Of a stretch of 64,000 nt of DNA, positions 1-12,240 are shown in pieces. The DNA comes from Scatophagus argus (lineage: Eukaryota; Chordata; Actinopteri; Scatophagidae): positions 5,611,501 through 5,675,500 of the forward strand of contig NC_058511.1 of the NCBI RefSeq assembly GCF_020382885.2. Reading direction: 5' to 3'. The translations under genes and the position numbers were made by a program. Within the stretch, counting starts at the first letter, position 1; every line of letters begins with the position of its first letter. The notes under the pieces are model-generated. The model searched no databases. It was not told the origin of the DNA and worked only from the letters and a program-made list of their open reading frames with translations.

Positions 1-1480
1 CTGGTGTTGATGTGGTCACTGATAGCACAGCTCCTGGCAATATGAAGAAGCCATTCAATACCGGACGCCATTTTCACCAAGTCTGCACCTACAGCATCCC
101 GCTTGTGTTGACATGATCTGACAGAAATTACGTGCAACTTTCTCAACACCTGAGCCTCCAAATGTGATACAGATGACGCATTTAATTCACAGCGAACAGA
201 CACAAACAAAGTGCAGTTAGGCGTGGTTGAATTACTAGCTATTACAATGAAATCAAAGTATGTAATTAGATAAACCAAATTTAGTCGATGTTAGGCTATT
301 TTTTTGCCGCACAGAACCTGTTTCAAATGTGCAGCACATATGAGTTAAACTTTAAAAACGGAACATTTTCATATCCTTGATCCTGATTATTTGATTTTCC
401 TTTTTTTGTTATTCAGTAATTAATGAGGTTATTTCCATTGACGTGCCTCACACAACAAGAAATCCAAAAAGTGAATAAAAGCCGCAACTTAAATGAAAAA
501 AAAAAAAACATTAAATAGTATAAAACAATTGTAATAATTTACGGTTAGTTCAGAAGAAGTTAACAAAAACAGGTAAATTAAAATAAGTGAAAATGTATGA
601 CACACGCTGACCTTCTGCAGCTGCTACTGAAGGGCCTTTGGGCAGGGCACTTTACTCCAGCAGAGCTTCAGGACAGGTGAGCGTTGGTTTGACCGCCGAG
701 TCACAGGGCAGCTCCTGTGGGGTTTGGAAAAGTATTATTTCCTCAAAAAGAGCTCCTCGTAACTGACATCCACCCAAGCTGCAACTTTACAGTCACATAC
801 ACCTTAATCTGCTCCATGTGTCCTTTTGTCTTTTACCTACAGCCACCTGCCACAGGAGTAAGACCAGAACTCAGAGCTAAAGACTCCTTAAGTTCCCCAT
901 TCTGTTGCAATCCTCAGTCTTAATAATTATAAACATTATAATTATTTTGTGAAGAGGGGTGGGGGGGTGCGGAGAAAGTCAGCTAGTTTTGTTCTGAAAT
1001 GCCTTAAGCTTTGCAGATAGTGTTTATGTTAATAAAAGTGAGTGGGTTGCATTGATTTCTAACACTAAGAGGCTGATTTCGCAGTGTGCTGTGGTGTTTG
1101 GGTCGCGGAGAAACCGTGTGGGTGCAGTGCACAGAACAGCCAGAAGCTGAAAACTGCCTGCATCTCTTAACCTTTGCCCACACTGCAGAGACAGGGCGAA
1201 TCGCTCTGCGCTTACAGCCTCACCGAACACTGATAATATAACCTTGGCAACAATAAAACACACATGTGTACATACTCAGTGTATAACCTCAGTCAGAAAA
1301 TGTCAAGTAAGTGCAAGTAAGATTTTAGGAAAGAAAAGGATGACGATGAGGATAAACACTTCATTCGGCCTCCAAACTAATTATCTTGATAAATGTAATG
1401 TAGAAGTTAAGCAAATTTACAAAAACCTCACCATTAGATCATTTGCATTTTTATTAAATCTTTTTCTTTGTGAATTACAC
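1..1480. other. Intergenic, no gene seen
   Basis: AT-rich sequence. Only short open frames without similarity to known proteins are seen, and I recognise no repeat or RNA gene. A G-run occurs near 958-970. If a gene enters from the left edge, none of its coding exons is recognisable here. Confidence 0.5.
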
Positions 1481-1499
1481 TACATCTTTCTTGTACGTT

Positions 1500-1548
1500 A
1501 CGGAAATAATTTCCCTCGGGATCAGAAAAGTATCTATCTAATGAAACT
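1500..1548 (-). repeat. Short LINE-tail-like repeat (GGGATCA..AAAGTATCTATCT)
   Basis: Reads TTTCCCTCGGGATCAGAAAAG followed by TATCTATCT. It matches the widespread fish tail sequence whose other strand is AGATAGATACTTTATTGATCCC. Related copies lie at about 12054 (opposite strand) and 29817. The family name is not certain; the pattern is typical of the 3' ends of fish non-LTR elements. Confidence 0.55.
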
Positions 1549-1984
1549 TGAATGGAAATGTTATTGCTGTCGGTACTGAATTTGGCCACTAGAGGCCGCC
1601 ACATACGGCCCTCTTCGCTGAGCTCTGTCCGTGGTGCTGAAACATTCCAAAGTAATCCTCATTCACTCTGTCCCTGTAAATGATGCTGACAAAGGTCAGT
1701 ACAGACTGTCTTACTGTTAGAACAGAAACCCATAAACACATACGTGTAATAGTTTTCGCTGCACCAATTCAATTTGGTTTGCATTCAAATTCCATTTTTC
1801 TTCTACCCCATACAGGACACGGTCACATCACACCGTTTCTCTCTTCATGACACTTTCACCAATACACTATGGCCAACTTCAACTAATTTGACTTTCCTTT
1901 CACTTGCGTGAAAGAAAGCAAAAGACAAACAAAACAAAAATATGGCCCAGGAAAGATTTTAACTTACAGCATATGTCGCTATTT

Positions 1985-2236
1985 GGGGGCAGTCGTGGAT
2001 CAGCGGTTAGGGTGTCGGACCCGTAACCGGTGGATTGCTGGTTCGATTCCCTGTCCCGGTGTCCATGGCTGAGGTACCCTTGAGCAAGGTACCTAACCCC
2101 CACTGCTCCCCGGGCGCTGCACGCGGTCGCCCACTGCCCCGGGTTTGCTGTGTGTGTGTGCACGTCACTTGGGTGGGTTAAATGCAGAGCACAAATTTCG
2201 TTGGAGTGAGTTCCCTCCAATGACAAAATATGTCAC
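1985..2236 (+). repeat. tRNA-derived SINE
   Basis: The left part resembles a tRNA gene. There is an A-box-like stretch (TGGATCAGCGGTTAGGG, about 1995-2011) and a B box (GGTTCGATTCC, about 2040-2050). It is followed by the conserved fish SINE block CCTTGAGCAAGGTACCTAACC (about 2079-2099). There is no tRNA 3' end or full clover-leaf, so it is a retroposon, not a tRNA gene. It lies against the Tc1-like element that follows. Confidence 0.75.
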
Positions 2237-2256
2237 TTTCATCTATTGTTTTTACA

Positions 2257-2777
2257 CACTGTATAGACAAAAATATTTGGTCACCCGACTATTACACCAA
2301 CAGGGACTTTAATCACATTCTAACTACACAGACAGCTTTGCAGCTCGAACAGCTTCCACTCTTCTGAAGGCTTTCCACCAGATTTTGGAGTGTTTTTGTG
2401 GGGGTTTTGTGAGGTCACACACTGATGTTGGACCAAAAGGCCTGGCTCACAGTTTCTGTTCCAGTTCATCCCAAAGGTGTTGGATGGGGTTGAGGTCAGG
2501 ACTCTGTGTGGGCCAGTCAAGTTCTTCCACACCAAACTCATCCAACCATGTCTTTATGGAGCTTTGCTTTGTGCACTGGGGCACAGTCATGCTGGAATAG
2601 AAAAGGGCCTTTCCTAAACTGTTGCCACACAGTTGGAAGCATAGCATTGTCCAAAATGTCTTGGTGTGCTGAAGCATTAAGATTTTCCTTCACTGGAAGT
2701 AAGAGGCTGAGCCCAATCCCTGAAAAACAGGCCCATAAAGAGGTGTGTCTGGATATTTTTGTCTATATAGTGTAGAA
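2257..2777 (-). mobile_element. Short Tc1-like DNA transposon with terminal inverted repeats
   Basis: About 520 bp, bounded by inverted repeats. The left end reads TATAGACAAAAATATTTGG and the right end reads TATTTTTGTCTATATA. On the minus strand, codons within 2447-2677 give the C-terminal part of a Tc1/mariner transposase, including WPTQSPDLNPIQHLWDELEQ, the stretch around the last acidic residue of the DDE/D triad. The N-terminal DNA-binding part and first catalytic aspartates are missing, and the remaining coding sequence is shifted between frames. It is therefore a non-autonomous, internally deleted copy. Confidence 0.8.
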
Positions 2778-3380
2778 TTTCAGGTATGGATGCCTCTTAA
2801 AGTAGCCTGCATGTGTCCTCTATTTATTTCATCGCACTGCAGAAAGTCAAGCCCCTCTGTGAGTGAGGATCACTGTCACTTTCATCCTTTGAATTGTGAT
2901 TTTTTTCTTAAAACTCAGCTGATGACAAAAATTAGCACCACGGTCAGTCTACGTTTCCATGGTTTCCCCGGCGGTTTTCATTGTTTTTAAGTTTGATGTA
3001 ATTGCTCGTTTTATTTTAAATTTTCCAGTTTAACTCATTTAGAATCTGTATTTCCGCGGCTTATCTTTCACGTGCTGTGAGGTCTGGCAGGTGTGACGTA
3101 ATCAGACCGCGTGCAGCTGCAACCTGTCACCTGCGTTTCACCACACCTGTATTTAAAGGTGATTACTCTCCAGCTTGGTGTAACCGCCCGCCCCCTCCAG
3201 CAGCAGACTCATAATTCAGCCGTTTGAGAACCGCTCCTTTGTGTGAAAACGTTTTCCAACACCACATTATGCCACAGACAGCACTCATGTCGTCGGTCCG
3301 ACGTGCAGCTGCTGCGCCACCCGTTTGTATCTGCCTCCTGCTCTGCTTTGTGTCGCATTGGATTTAAAGGCAGAGTTATT
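2778..3380. other. Intergenic, GC rises toward 3.2-3.6 kb
   Basis: No gene or repeat is seen in 2778-3060. From about 3060 the sequence becomes richer in CpG and leads into the putative first exon of the cytospin-like gene, so part of this stretch is probably its promoter. No clear TATA box position was fixed. Confidence 0.35.
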
Positions 3381-3399
3381 GGGGATTGAAGCGAAGTTA

Positions 3400-3608
3400 G
3401 AGATGATGGCTGCCTCGCTATGGCTGTGAGGTGAATATGAGATGTCTGGAAAACATGAATGCCAGTAACTCCAACAGTGTCCTCTAAGCGCATTTGGGAG
3501 ACGGGACGCAGAAGACCGGGGGAGGTCGGGACACGGGAGCGGAAACCCGCCGGACAGCCGAGGACCGGAGTGGAGAGCCTCCAGCTGGCTGGCTGGCTGG
3601 CTGAGCAG
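3400..3608 (+). other. Putative 5' non-coding exon and CpG-rich start region of the cytospin-like gene
   Basis: CpG-rich DNA ends in a good donor site (GAGCAG|GTAGGA, exon end 3608). A short open frame from an ATG at 3459 runs through to the donor, but it ends in phase 0, which does not fit the next coding exons. I therefore treat the exon as 5' UTR. The acceptor before the first coding exon is probably at 4520 (CTCATCCAG|ACAG). Confidence 0.4.
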
Positions 3609-4601
3609 GTAGGATGAATGAAACTGGAGGGGTAACCGTGTGTGTGCGCGCACTGTCGTGGGTTGGATGCACCGTATGCCACAGCCAGAACAGTTTCACA
3701 AATGAAAGCACTCGCCCCGAAATGGATGGTTGCAAAGCAAAAAAACCAAAAACGTGGCTCCAAACTTCATTCACCAACCGGACAGTTTAATGTCGCGCGG
3801 CTCTTTGCACTGCATGTGCTGCAGAGGAAATTTTCAAGGCAGCATAAAAGAAATCATAAATGTGGCGTACAATTCACCTACAGTGATCTGCGGAGGCCAG
3901 CAGACAGCAGTGTGAGATGTGCAAAATAAATGAAATTATTTTGAGAACTAGCTCTTTAAAGGAAATCATATGCATGCCGAATTTTCCCGGGTGTACTAAC
4001 AACGTCTAACTGAGGTGTGTCGTGACGTTTAATGCATGTGTCTTTTCTTAATAACCACACCAACCTTAAATCAGTAGATTATTCAGTGGAGTTTGGTTAA
4101 TTATTCAAAGACTCGACCATGTTAATTTCAGACAGCACTGCAGAGGATCGTCCATGCTTTGTTGGAAAGGAGATCATTTTAACGCATCTGTGGCTCTTTG
4201 TTGCCCAACATATATTGATGTTACTGTATAACTCAGCTCTTAATGGTAAGGAGGCCTTACACAAATCGGGCAGCTACTGTGAGCTGGTCAACAATAACTG
4301 CAGGCAGGTGACACACCTGACACAGTGACTTTAGTGTTCTTAAAAACCCCTGGTATCAGTGTGTTCAGTAGGAAATGATGATATTAACGAACCGCGTCAT
4401 GTTAGGTAAGGGACTTGTAAGGGACTTTCACTGACATGTTGCACTCATTTTATTCTGCTGATCAAGAGTTCAGTGATGAGTCACACACATGAAAGATTTA
4501 TATTTGTTCCCTCTCATCCAGACAGCAGTGGGCCTCACAAAACGGAGGGCGCGGTGAAGGACACTGAGGTAGCCTGTTCAGATACCCACCCCTGTTGGAT
4601 G

Positions 4602-7600
4602 ATGGGTAACCATACTGGCAAAGACAGCCATGGCACCACAGGTACAAAGGCAAACACAAAGAAGAATGGTTTTGAATAGACGACTGTTTATTTTGTTTGT
4701 TTGTTTTGCTTAAACTGGAGCCTTCTGGTCTTTGTACTGTGTGACTGACTGTTTTTAGACTGTTGTCTTCCTGCGTTCAAAAACAGAAAGTGCCACATGT
4801 TCTTCCTGTCAGTGTCTGTCCCATCCCACCCCTCGAATCCGACGGGAAAAGAAGCTGGTTTGCACTCGGTTAAAAAGAAAATGTGTTTTCTAAAGTTTTT
4901 ATTCTTTTGTGATCATTCATTATATTATTTTCCTTTTACCCACAGCAGGCTGATAGAAGACAGCCAAAATGTATCATTCAAATCAAACAAAACAATGTAT
5001 ATATAAATATGTGTGAGGCTAACTCACAGAGGTGAACATCACTTTTCCACTAACTGACACTCTATAAATGTGCTCTGTTTGTCTCGATTCAAACTCCGGT
5101 GTGATCACAGAAACTTGGCGCACAGGATGGAGGTTAGATTCAGCAACATCAGATCTTTTAGCCTCTCTCTCGTGCCTTCAGTGTCCTCCGGTTTAAAGCT
5201 GGCTGTAACTTCGGCTCAGCTAATGTGTGAAATTGCCCCGTGTCGCCTCACACGTCTTGCCTCCTGAAGACGCTCAGCCCGCCGTTCGCTCGACTTAATT
5301 CTCGCTCCCAGCTGTTTTGAAATGCTGCTCCTTGTTTCCCTCTCTTGGCCGTCAGTATGCAGGAAGTCGTCTCAGGCTAGAGGATGAGAATAGCTCCCCT
5401 GCCGTAGCTGAGCAGACTACATCATGCTGCTGCCGCCAGAAATGATGAGTCTGCAGAATCCTGCGCTACGACACAAGGGCAAGGAGGATGAGGAAGCGTG
5501 AAAGGATCTGAGCCGGAGCGGGTGGAGATCCCACGTAGCTTCCCAAATCTGCGTGGGTTTATAGCCAACGCATACCATAAACAGCACACTATTGGAATAC
5601 AATAATCACAAAGCTCTTATAGAAAAGCTCTTAGATTATTTTTCAGTGACGGGTGACATTTTAGATGTTGGTTCATGATGCAGTAACCTAAACAAACTGC
5701 TAAAAAAAAAGAAAAACACATCAATAAAAGGCTCTCAACTCCTGGGATTTTTGTGCGCGTTTCATGCTGACTGTCGGCAGCACAGACGATGAATGTAATC
5801 GCCTCTTAGAAGAAGCGAGAGCAGCTGTGAGATGGCAGATGAGGGTGAAATCGCTTCTCTTCCTGGATCTTGCCACATGGGGGAACAGTGTGTGAGTGTT
5901 TGCCTGCCAACACATTGGCAGGAGAGGATTTTTGCTGCATCAGTCAGCCCAGGACAGTAAATACGGGAGCGGACGCTGAGTGCTTACATCTGCATCGAGG
6001 AAGGGAAAAGGGGGGTCTTTGCATGCGGCACCCTTTTTATTTTGTATTGGATGATTTTTTTGGGGGGGCAGTTTTCTCATTTCTCTCTCAGATGTTCTCT
6101 TTCCTTTGCTCCCCATTTGTTTTACTATTCATTTCCTCCTCTCAGGTTCTCCTTTAGATTTCTTCCACACGCCTCCTACCACACCCTCAGATGCAGAGCT
6201 GATGGCCTTATCCTCTGCAGCTTCCTCTAATAAGGCGCAGACGCCATCACCAGCCGGCAGCACCACCCCCTCCGCCACCTCTCCAGTCCCAGACTGGACC
6301 CAGAAACTGTCGGCTCCCTCAGAATGGGCTGTGATAAGCGTAGACAGCATCACCTCAGAGACAAACGTGAGCGATGCGGTGGCGAGGCACGGCAAGGCGG
6401 CAGGCAGCCCGGCGTCCCCGCCTCCGTCCAGAGGGTCGCCGTCAGAGGAAAGCTGGCAGGAGCGGGACAGTGGAGTGGAGCCACAGGCTGCAGAAGAGGG
6501 AGCCGGAGAGGAGATGACCATGGTTTTACTCAGTCTGATGGAGCACTACGGGGCCTCGCTAGGCCTGACCCCCAACGCTGATGTTACCACAGGAGCAGTA
6601 GGTACGTCCTCTGTCTGCAGTGTTTTCTTAAAGGGAAACTTTGTCAATTTTCAACTGGCTTTGTGTCATTACACTGTGGGTAACATATGCAAATGAGCGA
6701 TGTTAAACTTCTCTTCATTATGCCTGCACCAGAAACAAAGAATATAGTTGGACTGAGAAGGAGAAAGAGCTGCCCCCCTCCATCTCTCTCAGATGGAGAA
6801 AGTTACAGTTTCAAATCTGTTTTCACACTCTTTTTTTTCTTTTTGTTTGACTCATCCGTCAGAGCTGCTCAGACGCTTGATAACACAGAAAGATGAGCTG
6901 GTTGAGGAGGTGGACACACTGAGGGAGACACTCAGGGTGAGTCAGAAGGTCTCATGATACCCTAAACATTTCCTAAACCTCACTAACATGTATTTGCTGT
7001 GCATAAAAAAACTTCATAAAAAATACTTCTGGAAAGTTCAGAAAATCTTGGAAAAATGAAATTCACTCTTTCTTTTAACAGTTTATTATAGTTTATAAAA
7101 TGGCAGCAGTCGTATACAAAAAGCCCTGGTTGTGCTTAAAAACGTAGCATCAATTGACAATACTTGTGTACTGTACACAAGTGTACTACTGTACTGAATT
7201 TAGCTAAACATATATGTGGTAAGAGACCTGTGCACCAATAAAATCCAGGACTCCAGACTATACTATACCATACTAAGAGCTGCTCTGAGGGCGGATTACA
7301 TTTTCCCTCTTCCATTCTCTTTCTTTTGTCCTCCACGACAGACGGAGAGGCTGGAGTGGCATCAGTTCCAGTGTGACCTGCAGGTCGCGGTGTCCGTGGC
7401 CGACCGGCTGCGGGTCGAGTCGGAGCAGGCTCTGGTTTTGCTCCAGGAGAACCACAGGGCTGTGGAGGAGCAGCTGGCTCAGGCCCTCAGCAGACAGCAG
7501 GAGAAGGACAGGGAACTGGAGAGCCTGAGAGCCGAGTACAGAGACGTCTGCGCAAAACTAAGTGAACTCGCCCTGCAGCAGCGGCGCGAGCGGGCCGAGC

Positions 7601-9331
7601 TGGATGCTCTGAGGAGTGCAGTGAAAGATGTAACAGACTGTGATCAACAGACAGAGAGACAAGCCGGGGGCGGCGAGGGGGTGGAAATACAGAAAGTCGT
7701 GGAGGATATTCCTCAAACTGAGACTGAAACTGAAAATGGTGTAAAGCGACAGGAGGAGAATGAACCAAATCAAGAGTTGGATGCTAAACTTGATCCTGAG
7801 GAGGCAAATGGATCAGAGAACGTGCATCTGACAGGGAAGGGGGTGGCGGAGGGATACCTTCGCAGTTTGGCCGCCCTGGAGAAGAAGAAAGAAAGGCAGA
7901 AAGATCCAAGGAGGATTGTGATGCTGTCTGAAAGATCTTGGTGAGTGTGCTTGAACACTCGCAACACAGCCCGTCCCTATTAACGGAAACAGAATCATAA
8001 AACATGCAAAATGTCTTTCAGGAGTCTCTCTCGTCTCCCGCTCGCAACTGACTCCTCCAGTGAAAATAGGACCTCAGCAAACACAAGCACAACATTGCCG
8101 CTATGCAAGGTAGAGCACTTGTCGAGTTGTTAAGAATTATGTTCTTTTAAATATACATGTTGTATAGGTGAACGTGTAAACCTTTCCAGAAAGAAGAGCC
8201 ACCAATACGGAGGAGAATGGACCGCATTCTACAGCGGCAGGACAGCTGGTCCAGCTTCTACACGGGTGCGCTTGAACCCACAGCACTAAACCACCACCTT
8301 GAAGTTCTTTTAGACAGCTTAGCTTGACTGTGCCACCATTTTTGTCTTGCAGGGAAACTGGATGGAGACCAAAGCTCAGATTCCATCAAGTAAGAAACTG
8401 TTTTTCCCTTTTTTTTCTTTCTTTCTGTAGTAGCACTTTCAAATAAGCTGTGAAGTCACACTCAAAGCAGCTCTCCAGTGGAGCCTTTTGCACACTGCAG
8501 GATGACTTTTTAATTTTCAGCAACAGTTTAAAACGTGACTGTTTAAAGTGGCTTCTTTAAACTGTGTCTCCCCAGACCTCAGGATGGTTTCAGTGCTCTG
8601 CTAAGGCGTCATGGCGGCTCCAGAAGAAACTCCCTGCTGCGCTGGTGTCAGACTCGCACCCAAAGCTATAAGGTTAGAGGGGAGAAATCCATCACAATCT
8701 GTAACATGAAGAGGAAGTCAGGGCGAGAAATAACTATACCAGTTTGACATCTATAGCTTGTCTTTAATGAGTGTTTTTTTTGCGGCAGAATATCGAGATC
8801 ACAAACTTCAGCAGCAGCTGGGAGGACGGCTTGGCGTTCTGTGCTGTTTATCACACGTACTTACCAACTCGCATCCCGTACGACAACCTCAGCCCAGCAG
8901 ACAAGGTACAAATGTTACTGTCGGGTTCTCCAAGCAAAAGAAACGTATGGAATGAGCAGATTATGTAACAGTCACAATGAAATTCTGGTTATTTAACCAC
9001 AAAGACTGTGTGTGTGTGACGATATAAAAGCTGCCTCTGACTGCAGTGTTTTTGCAGAAGGAGAATCTGGACCTTGCTTTTAAGACGGGGCAGAGTGTGG
9101 GAATCACAGCCACACTGGTGAGGGCTCCCAGCACAGTGGGACAGTAACACTTCTCGCTGTCACAAGGTTATATGGAAAATTGTTTAAACGTATCTGCTTC
9201 CTGCTGTGTCTTCTAATGTTCACGTGTTGACTGTGTGGCAGACGGTGGAGGAGATGCTGAAGGCGGACGGGCCCGACTGGCAGAAGGTCCTGGGTTACGT
9301 CGAAAGCATTTTCCGTCACTTTGAGATGTGA
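4602..9331 (+). CDS. Short cytospin-family protein (SPECC1/SPECC1L-like), coiled coil plus C-terminal CH domain
   Basis: Cytospins crosslink actin and microtubules. Coding exons read: 4602-4641, 6146-6601, 6863-6936, 7342-7940, 8022-8109, 8190-8265, 8353-8389, 8576-8672, 8789-8905, 9058-9117, 9242-9331. All phases fit and give about 577 residues, roughly half of the usual ~1,070-1,120. Order: short N-terminus, Ser/Pro/Thr-rich segment, coiled coil, charged segment, calponin-homology domain over the last ~105 residues. The coiled coil (7342-7620) opens [20 protein letters not shown], the cytospin block before the CH domain. The CH domain reads [31 protein letters not shown], then ends [19 protein letters not shown]. 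The start is the weakest part. ATG 4602 (MGNHTGK) joins in phase with exon 2; an in-frame ATG lies just upstream at 4599. Smoothelin also has this CH type but lacks the preceding block. I cannot tell which paralogue this is. Confidence 0.82.
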
Positions 9332-9542
9332 AGTTCTTTCCTCTCGTCTTCCGCTTGGTTCTTTTCCGTCATCACCATCATCACGTAGGACTGAAACACC
9401 GTTCGCCACAAGATGGGACTCCTCTCAAAATGGATTGCCAGGCGACATTGGTTTTTATGAAGATTTTATGTATCATACAATATCCTTCACACAGAAATGA
9501 TTATTAGCCAGCAAATGGAAGAAAATTAATTATTGGAGTTTT

Positions 9543-9573
9543 TATATATATATATATATATATAAATATATAT
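9543..9573. repeat. (TA)n microsatellite
   Basis: About 30 bp of alternating T and A in the 3' UTR region of the cytospin-like gene. Confidence 0.85.
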
Positions 9574-10046
9574 CGATTCAGATCCAAATCGCTGCTGGCT
9601 GTTGATGTACAAGACACACAAAAATTTGTCAGATTTAAAACCAGTACAGGATTTAAGTCCACCTGCAAATACTAGAATTATTTTCACATTTGTTAAGAGG
9701 TGCTGGGTGCACTGATTTTTTTTTTTTTTTGCACAGTTTTGCCTTTTAAAACAGAAGAGAAAAAAGCACTTTATTATGAAACTTGTGTTCTCAAGTGGAT
9801 GATTTAAAAATCTGTAGCACTTTATTTAACTTGCTTAATCATGAACCTTTCCTGCCTTGTTGCAGTCATCCTGTCTGCATGCACCCAAACCCAAAACCCA
9901 CAAAAGGAGCAAACGTTGGAATAGCGATACCTGTCATAAGGACGTTGCCTTCGAGGAAGTGTATATTATGTAGATGTGTGTAAGTACTTGAGTGTTTTTA
10001 AAAACATGGTAAACATATGTTGTTGTTGACAAAGCCTTACTGCAAT

Positions 10047-10052
10047 AATAAA
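10047..10052 (+). terminator. Probable poly(A) signal of the cytospin-like gene
   Basis: AATAAA about 715 bp after the stop codon at 9331. It is the first canonical signal I saw in the 3' region. The gene on the opposite strand ends at 10517, so the two transcripts converge here. Confidence 0.55.
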
Positions 10053-10516
10053 GTTATGTATATGGAAGTTTTTTCACCACATTCTCTCCATTAATCCCAC
10101 ACACTCACAGAAAACCTTTTAATATACAACAAACAAATCTGACAGCGTATAAAAATCGTTTGATTAAAATTATGGGGGAAAAAAACAACAACATGGCATT
10201 TAAGGAAATGTTCAAGGTTCAGTGACATAAGAAATGGTCCTAGTGTAACATGTAACAAATAAATACCGACACATTTAAAAAGCAATAAGTTAACATGTTT
10301 TTGCAACGATGTTTTCAATGCGACCAAAGAGTAGATCAGGTATGAATTTCATCTTTGTTGGAACGTCTTGGTGTACTGAGTTTGAAACTATAAGTTTTAT
10401 CCCTCAGGAAAGAAAAGCAGATGATAGACAACATGTCGGAATTACAGTAAGTTCATGTTGATCCAAAGCAACAGATGAAAGTAACCTCGCAGTTGAGCGG
10501 TGAATGTAAATAATTC

Positions 10517-11783
10517 CTACGAAGCGGGAATGGCGCCCCCTATAGGTGGTGTTGACAGTGGTGGCAGAAGAAGAGACTTCAGTTTAACCGACATGGCTGC
10601 AATTTCAGGGTCCTGGGTTTCATACATCTTCACCAATCTGGCAAATTTGAGGACGCCTGAAAGTGAAGCCGAGTGAAGAACAGTGAAGGACAAGCAGCCT
10701 ATGTGGGCAGATGACAGTATGGCATTTCACAGTGACATTTTAAAAAATATATTATTAGTGATGTGTTTATTTTAGTCATCCTGAACAGACAGTCTGAGAA
10801 AAATAAATGCCATTTAACACTACTGCAAAATTTAAGAAGAAAAAAAAAACACATCATATTCCGATACTCAAATCCCTGATGATATTAAGCTTCACATCAT
10901 GACACTCATGTCAACATATGGCCCAGCTGTAGTGAAAAGCATGATGAAATCTGGTCTAAAAGATTTTCCAGAAGTGGTGCATTATTCCTCTTATTTATTT
11001 ATTTATTTACAGAATGACGCTTCAGTTCTTTAGGAGTTTTCTTGTTTGGTGTCAGAGTTTACTGGTCCTCTGCACAGAACTGTACGGTTCTCACCAGTAG
11101 AATCCAAGAGGCTACGCAAACTACAAGCTTATGTATTTGTGCTAAAAGGTTCATTTCTGAGCCGTCAATCAGATTCTGGTTAAAATCTGGTAAATCTATC
11201 CTTGACAAAATGCTGCCTTATGCTCACCCTCCCCCTCGTTGTTGAATCCGTAGGCTTTGATGACCTCTTGTTGAATCTGGGTGGCCACGGGGAGCACAAG
11301 CTGCAGCATTTTGCCCATGTCGTTGCAGGCACTTTCTCGAGCCTCCTCCATCCTCGCGGCATTTTCTGGCACTGAAAAGGCCTGGATCACCTCACTCAGC
11401 ACCACTGAAGAAGAAACAAAACGTCAGCAGTGGACGAAGAACTGCAATGTAAGTAGATCTTTTTTTATGTATATGTAACACAATAAAGGTATATTATTGG
11501 AAATAAAGTAAACTCAGCGTGCTTTACAATACAGCTGACAAACACACAGAGTAAATAACAATTAGCCCGAAAGAACTGCTGTCATTTGAACATGGACAGA
11601 GCTGCGATAGACCTCAAACCATCAGGCGATTTGACATGCTGAAAGTGCTTGTCCAATATTTATTCTGCAATAAAGACGCAGAACTCGAGCTAAAAATGTA
11701 CACTTAAGAGTAGGTGACCAGTTCTTCTCACCTCTGGTCTGCTCAACAGTGAGGGTGGGCTGCTGTGCTGGAGCTGAGGCCAT
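10517..11783 (-). CDS. C12orf57: Protein C10 (C12orf57 orthologue)
   Basis: This small vertebrate protein is required for normal brain development in humans; its biochemical role is not settled. Three coding exons on the minus strand: 11732-11783, 11228-11404, 10517-10656. They join in phase and give 122 residues (human 126). The translation starts MASAPAQQPTLTVEQTR, continues VVLSEVIQAFSVPENAARM, and has ACNDMGKMLQLVLPVATQIQ and QEVIKAYGF, nearly identical to the human protein. The last exon gives LKFARLVKMYETQDPEIAAM and ends GGAIPAS. A non-coding first exon with donor at 12701 (CAGTG|GTGAGT) joins the acceptor just before the ATG (exon border 11786). Confidence 0.95.
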
Positions 11784-11934
11784 GTCCTGAGAGGGAAGAG
11801 AGAACAGCCTGTACTTAGACATTTAAAGTGAACGAAATGAACAGGAAAGACAGAAACAAAAAAATTTTAAAAAACTTTATTTGTCAGTATTATTTTTACA
11901 AACTGAAAATCATTTAACCCATCACTGATTGAAC

Positions 11935-12045
11935 ACACTCATGCAACGTGCAGTGAAACACACAGGAGCAGCAGTGGGCTGCTATGTCAGGCGCCCGAAG
12001 AGCAGCTGGGGGATTAGGTGCCTTGCTCAAGGGCACCTCTCTCAG
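11935..12045 (-). repeat. SINE fragment, reverse orientation
   Basis: On the minus strand it contains CCTTGAGCAAGGCACCTAATC, then CAGCCCACTGCTGCTCCTG and GTGTGTTTCACTGCACG. These match the middle and right parts of the SINE copy at 23371-23707. The tRNA-like left end is missing. Confidence 0.65.
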
Positions 12046-12053
12046 ACATTGCT

Positions 12054-12240
12054 AATAGATAGATGGATCGATATACTTTATTGATCCCAGGCTGGGAAAT
12101 TGCAGTGTAGCAGCAGCAATACACACAACAAGGTAAACAAAATGTTAAAAATAGCTAAATAAAAAGTGGCATATATAAAATATATATACAAGGCAATATA
12201 AATATAAACATAATGGAGGTGTGGCGGGTTTAGGAGTGTT
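12054..12240 (+). repeat. LINE-tail-like repeat (ACTTTATTGATCCC)
   Basis: Starts with ATAGATAGATGGATCGATAT and CTTTATTGATCCCAGGCTGG, then GAAATTGCAGTGTAGCAGCA and AT-rich sequence. Closely related in content to the copy at 57312-57430. It lies in the first intron of the C10 gene, directly beside the SINE fragment. Confidence 0.6.

Noticed and set aside
1985-2055. tRNA gene
   Set aside because: A and B boxes are present but there is no tRNA 3' half or terminator. The match continues into a SINE body.
2447-2677. Open frame with WPTQSPDLNPIQHLWDEL as a host gene
   Set aside because: It is the C-terminal transposase piece of a Tc1-like element lying between its inverted repeats.
3209-3763. 184-residue minus-strand frame as a gene
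   Set aside because: Biased composition from CpG-rich DNA, no family similarity, and it overlaps the likely first exon on the plus strand.
4119-4328. 69-residue frame as N-terminal exon of the cytospin-like gene
   Set aside because: No phase-compatible donor and no similarity. The exon ending at 4641 fits better.
6129-6521. 130-residue minus-strand frame
   Set aside because: Shadow of the coding exon 6146-6601 on the plus strand.
7487-8005. Several minus-strand frames of 60-93 residues
   Set aside because: Opposite-strand shadows of cytospin-like exons.
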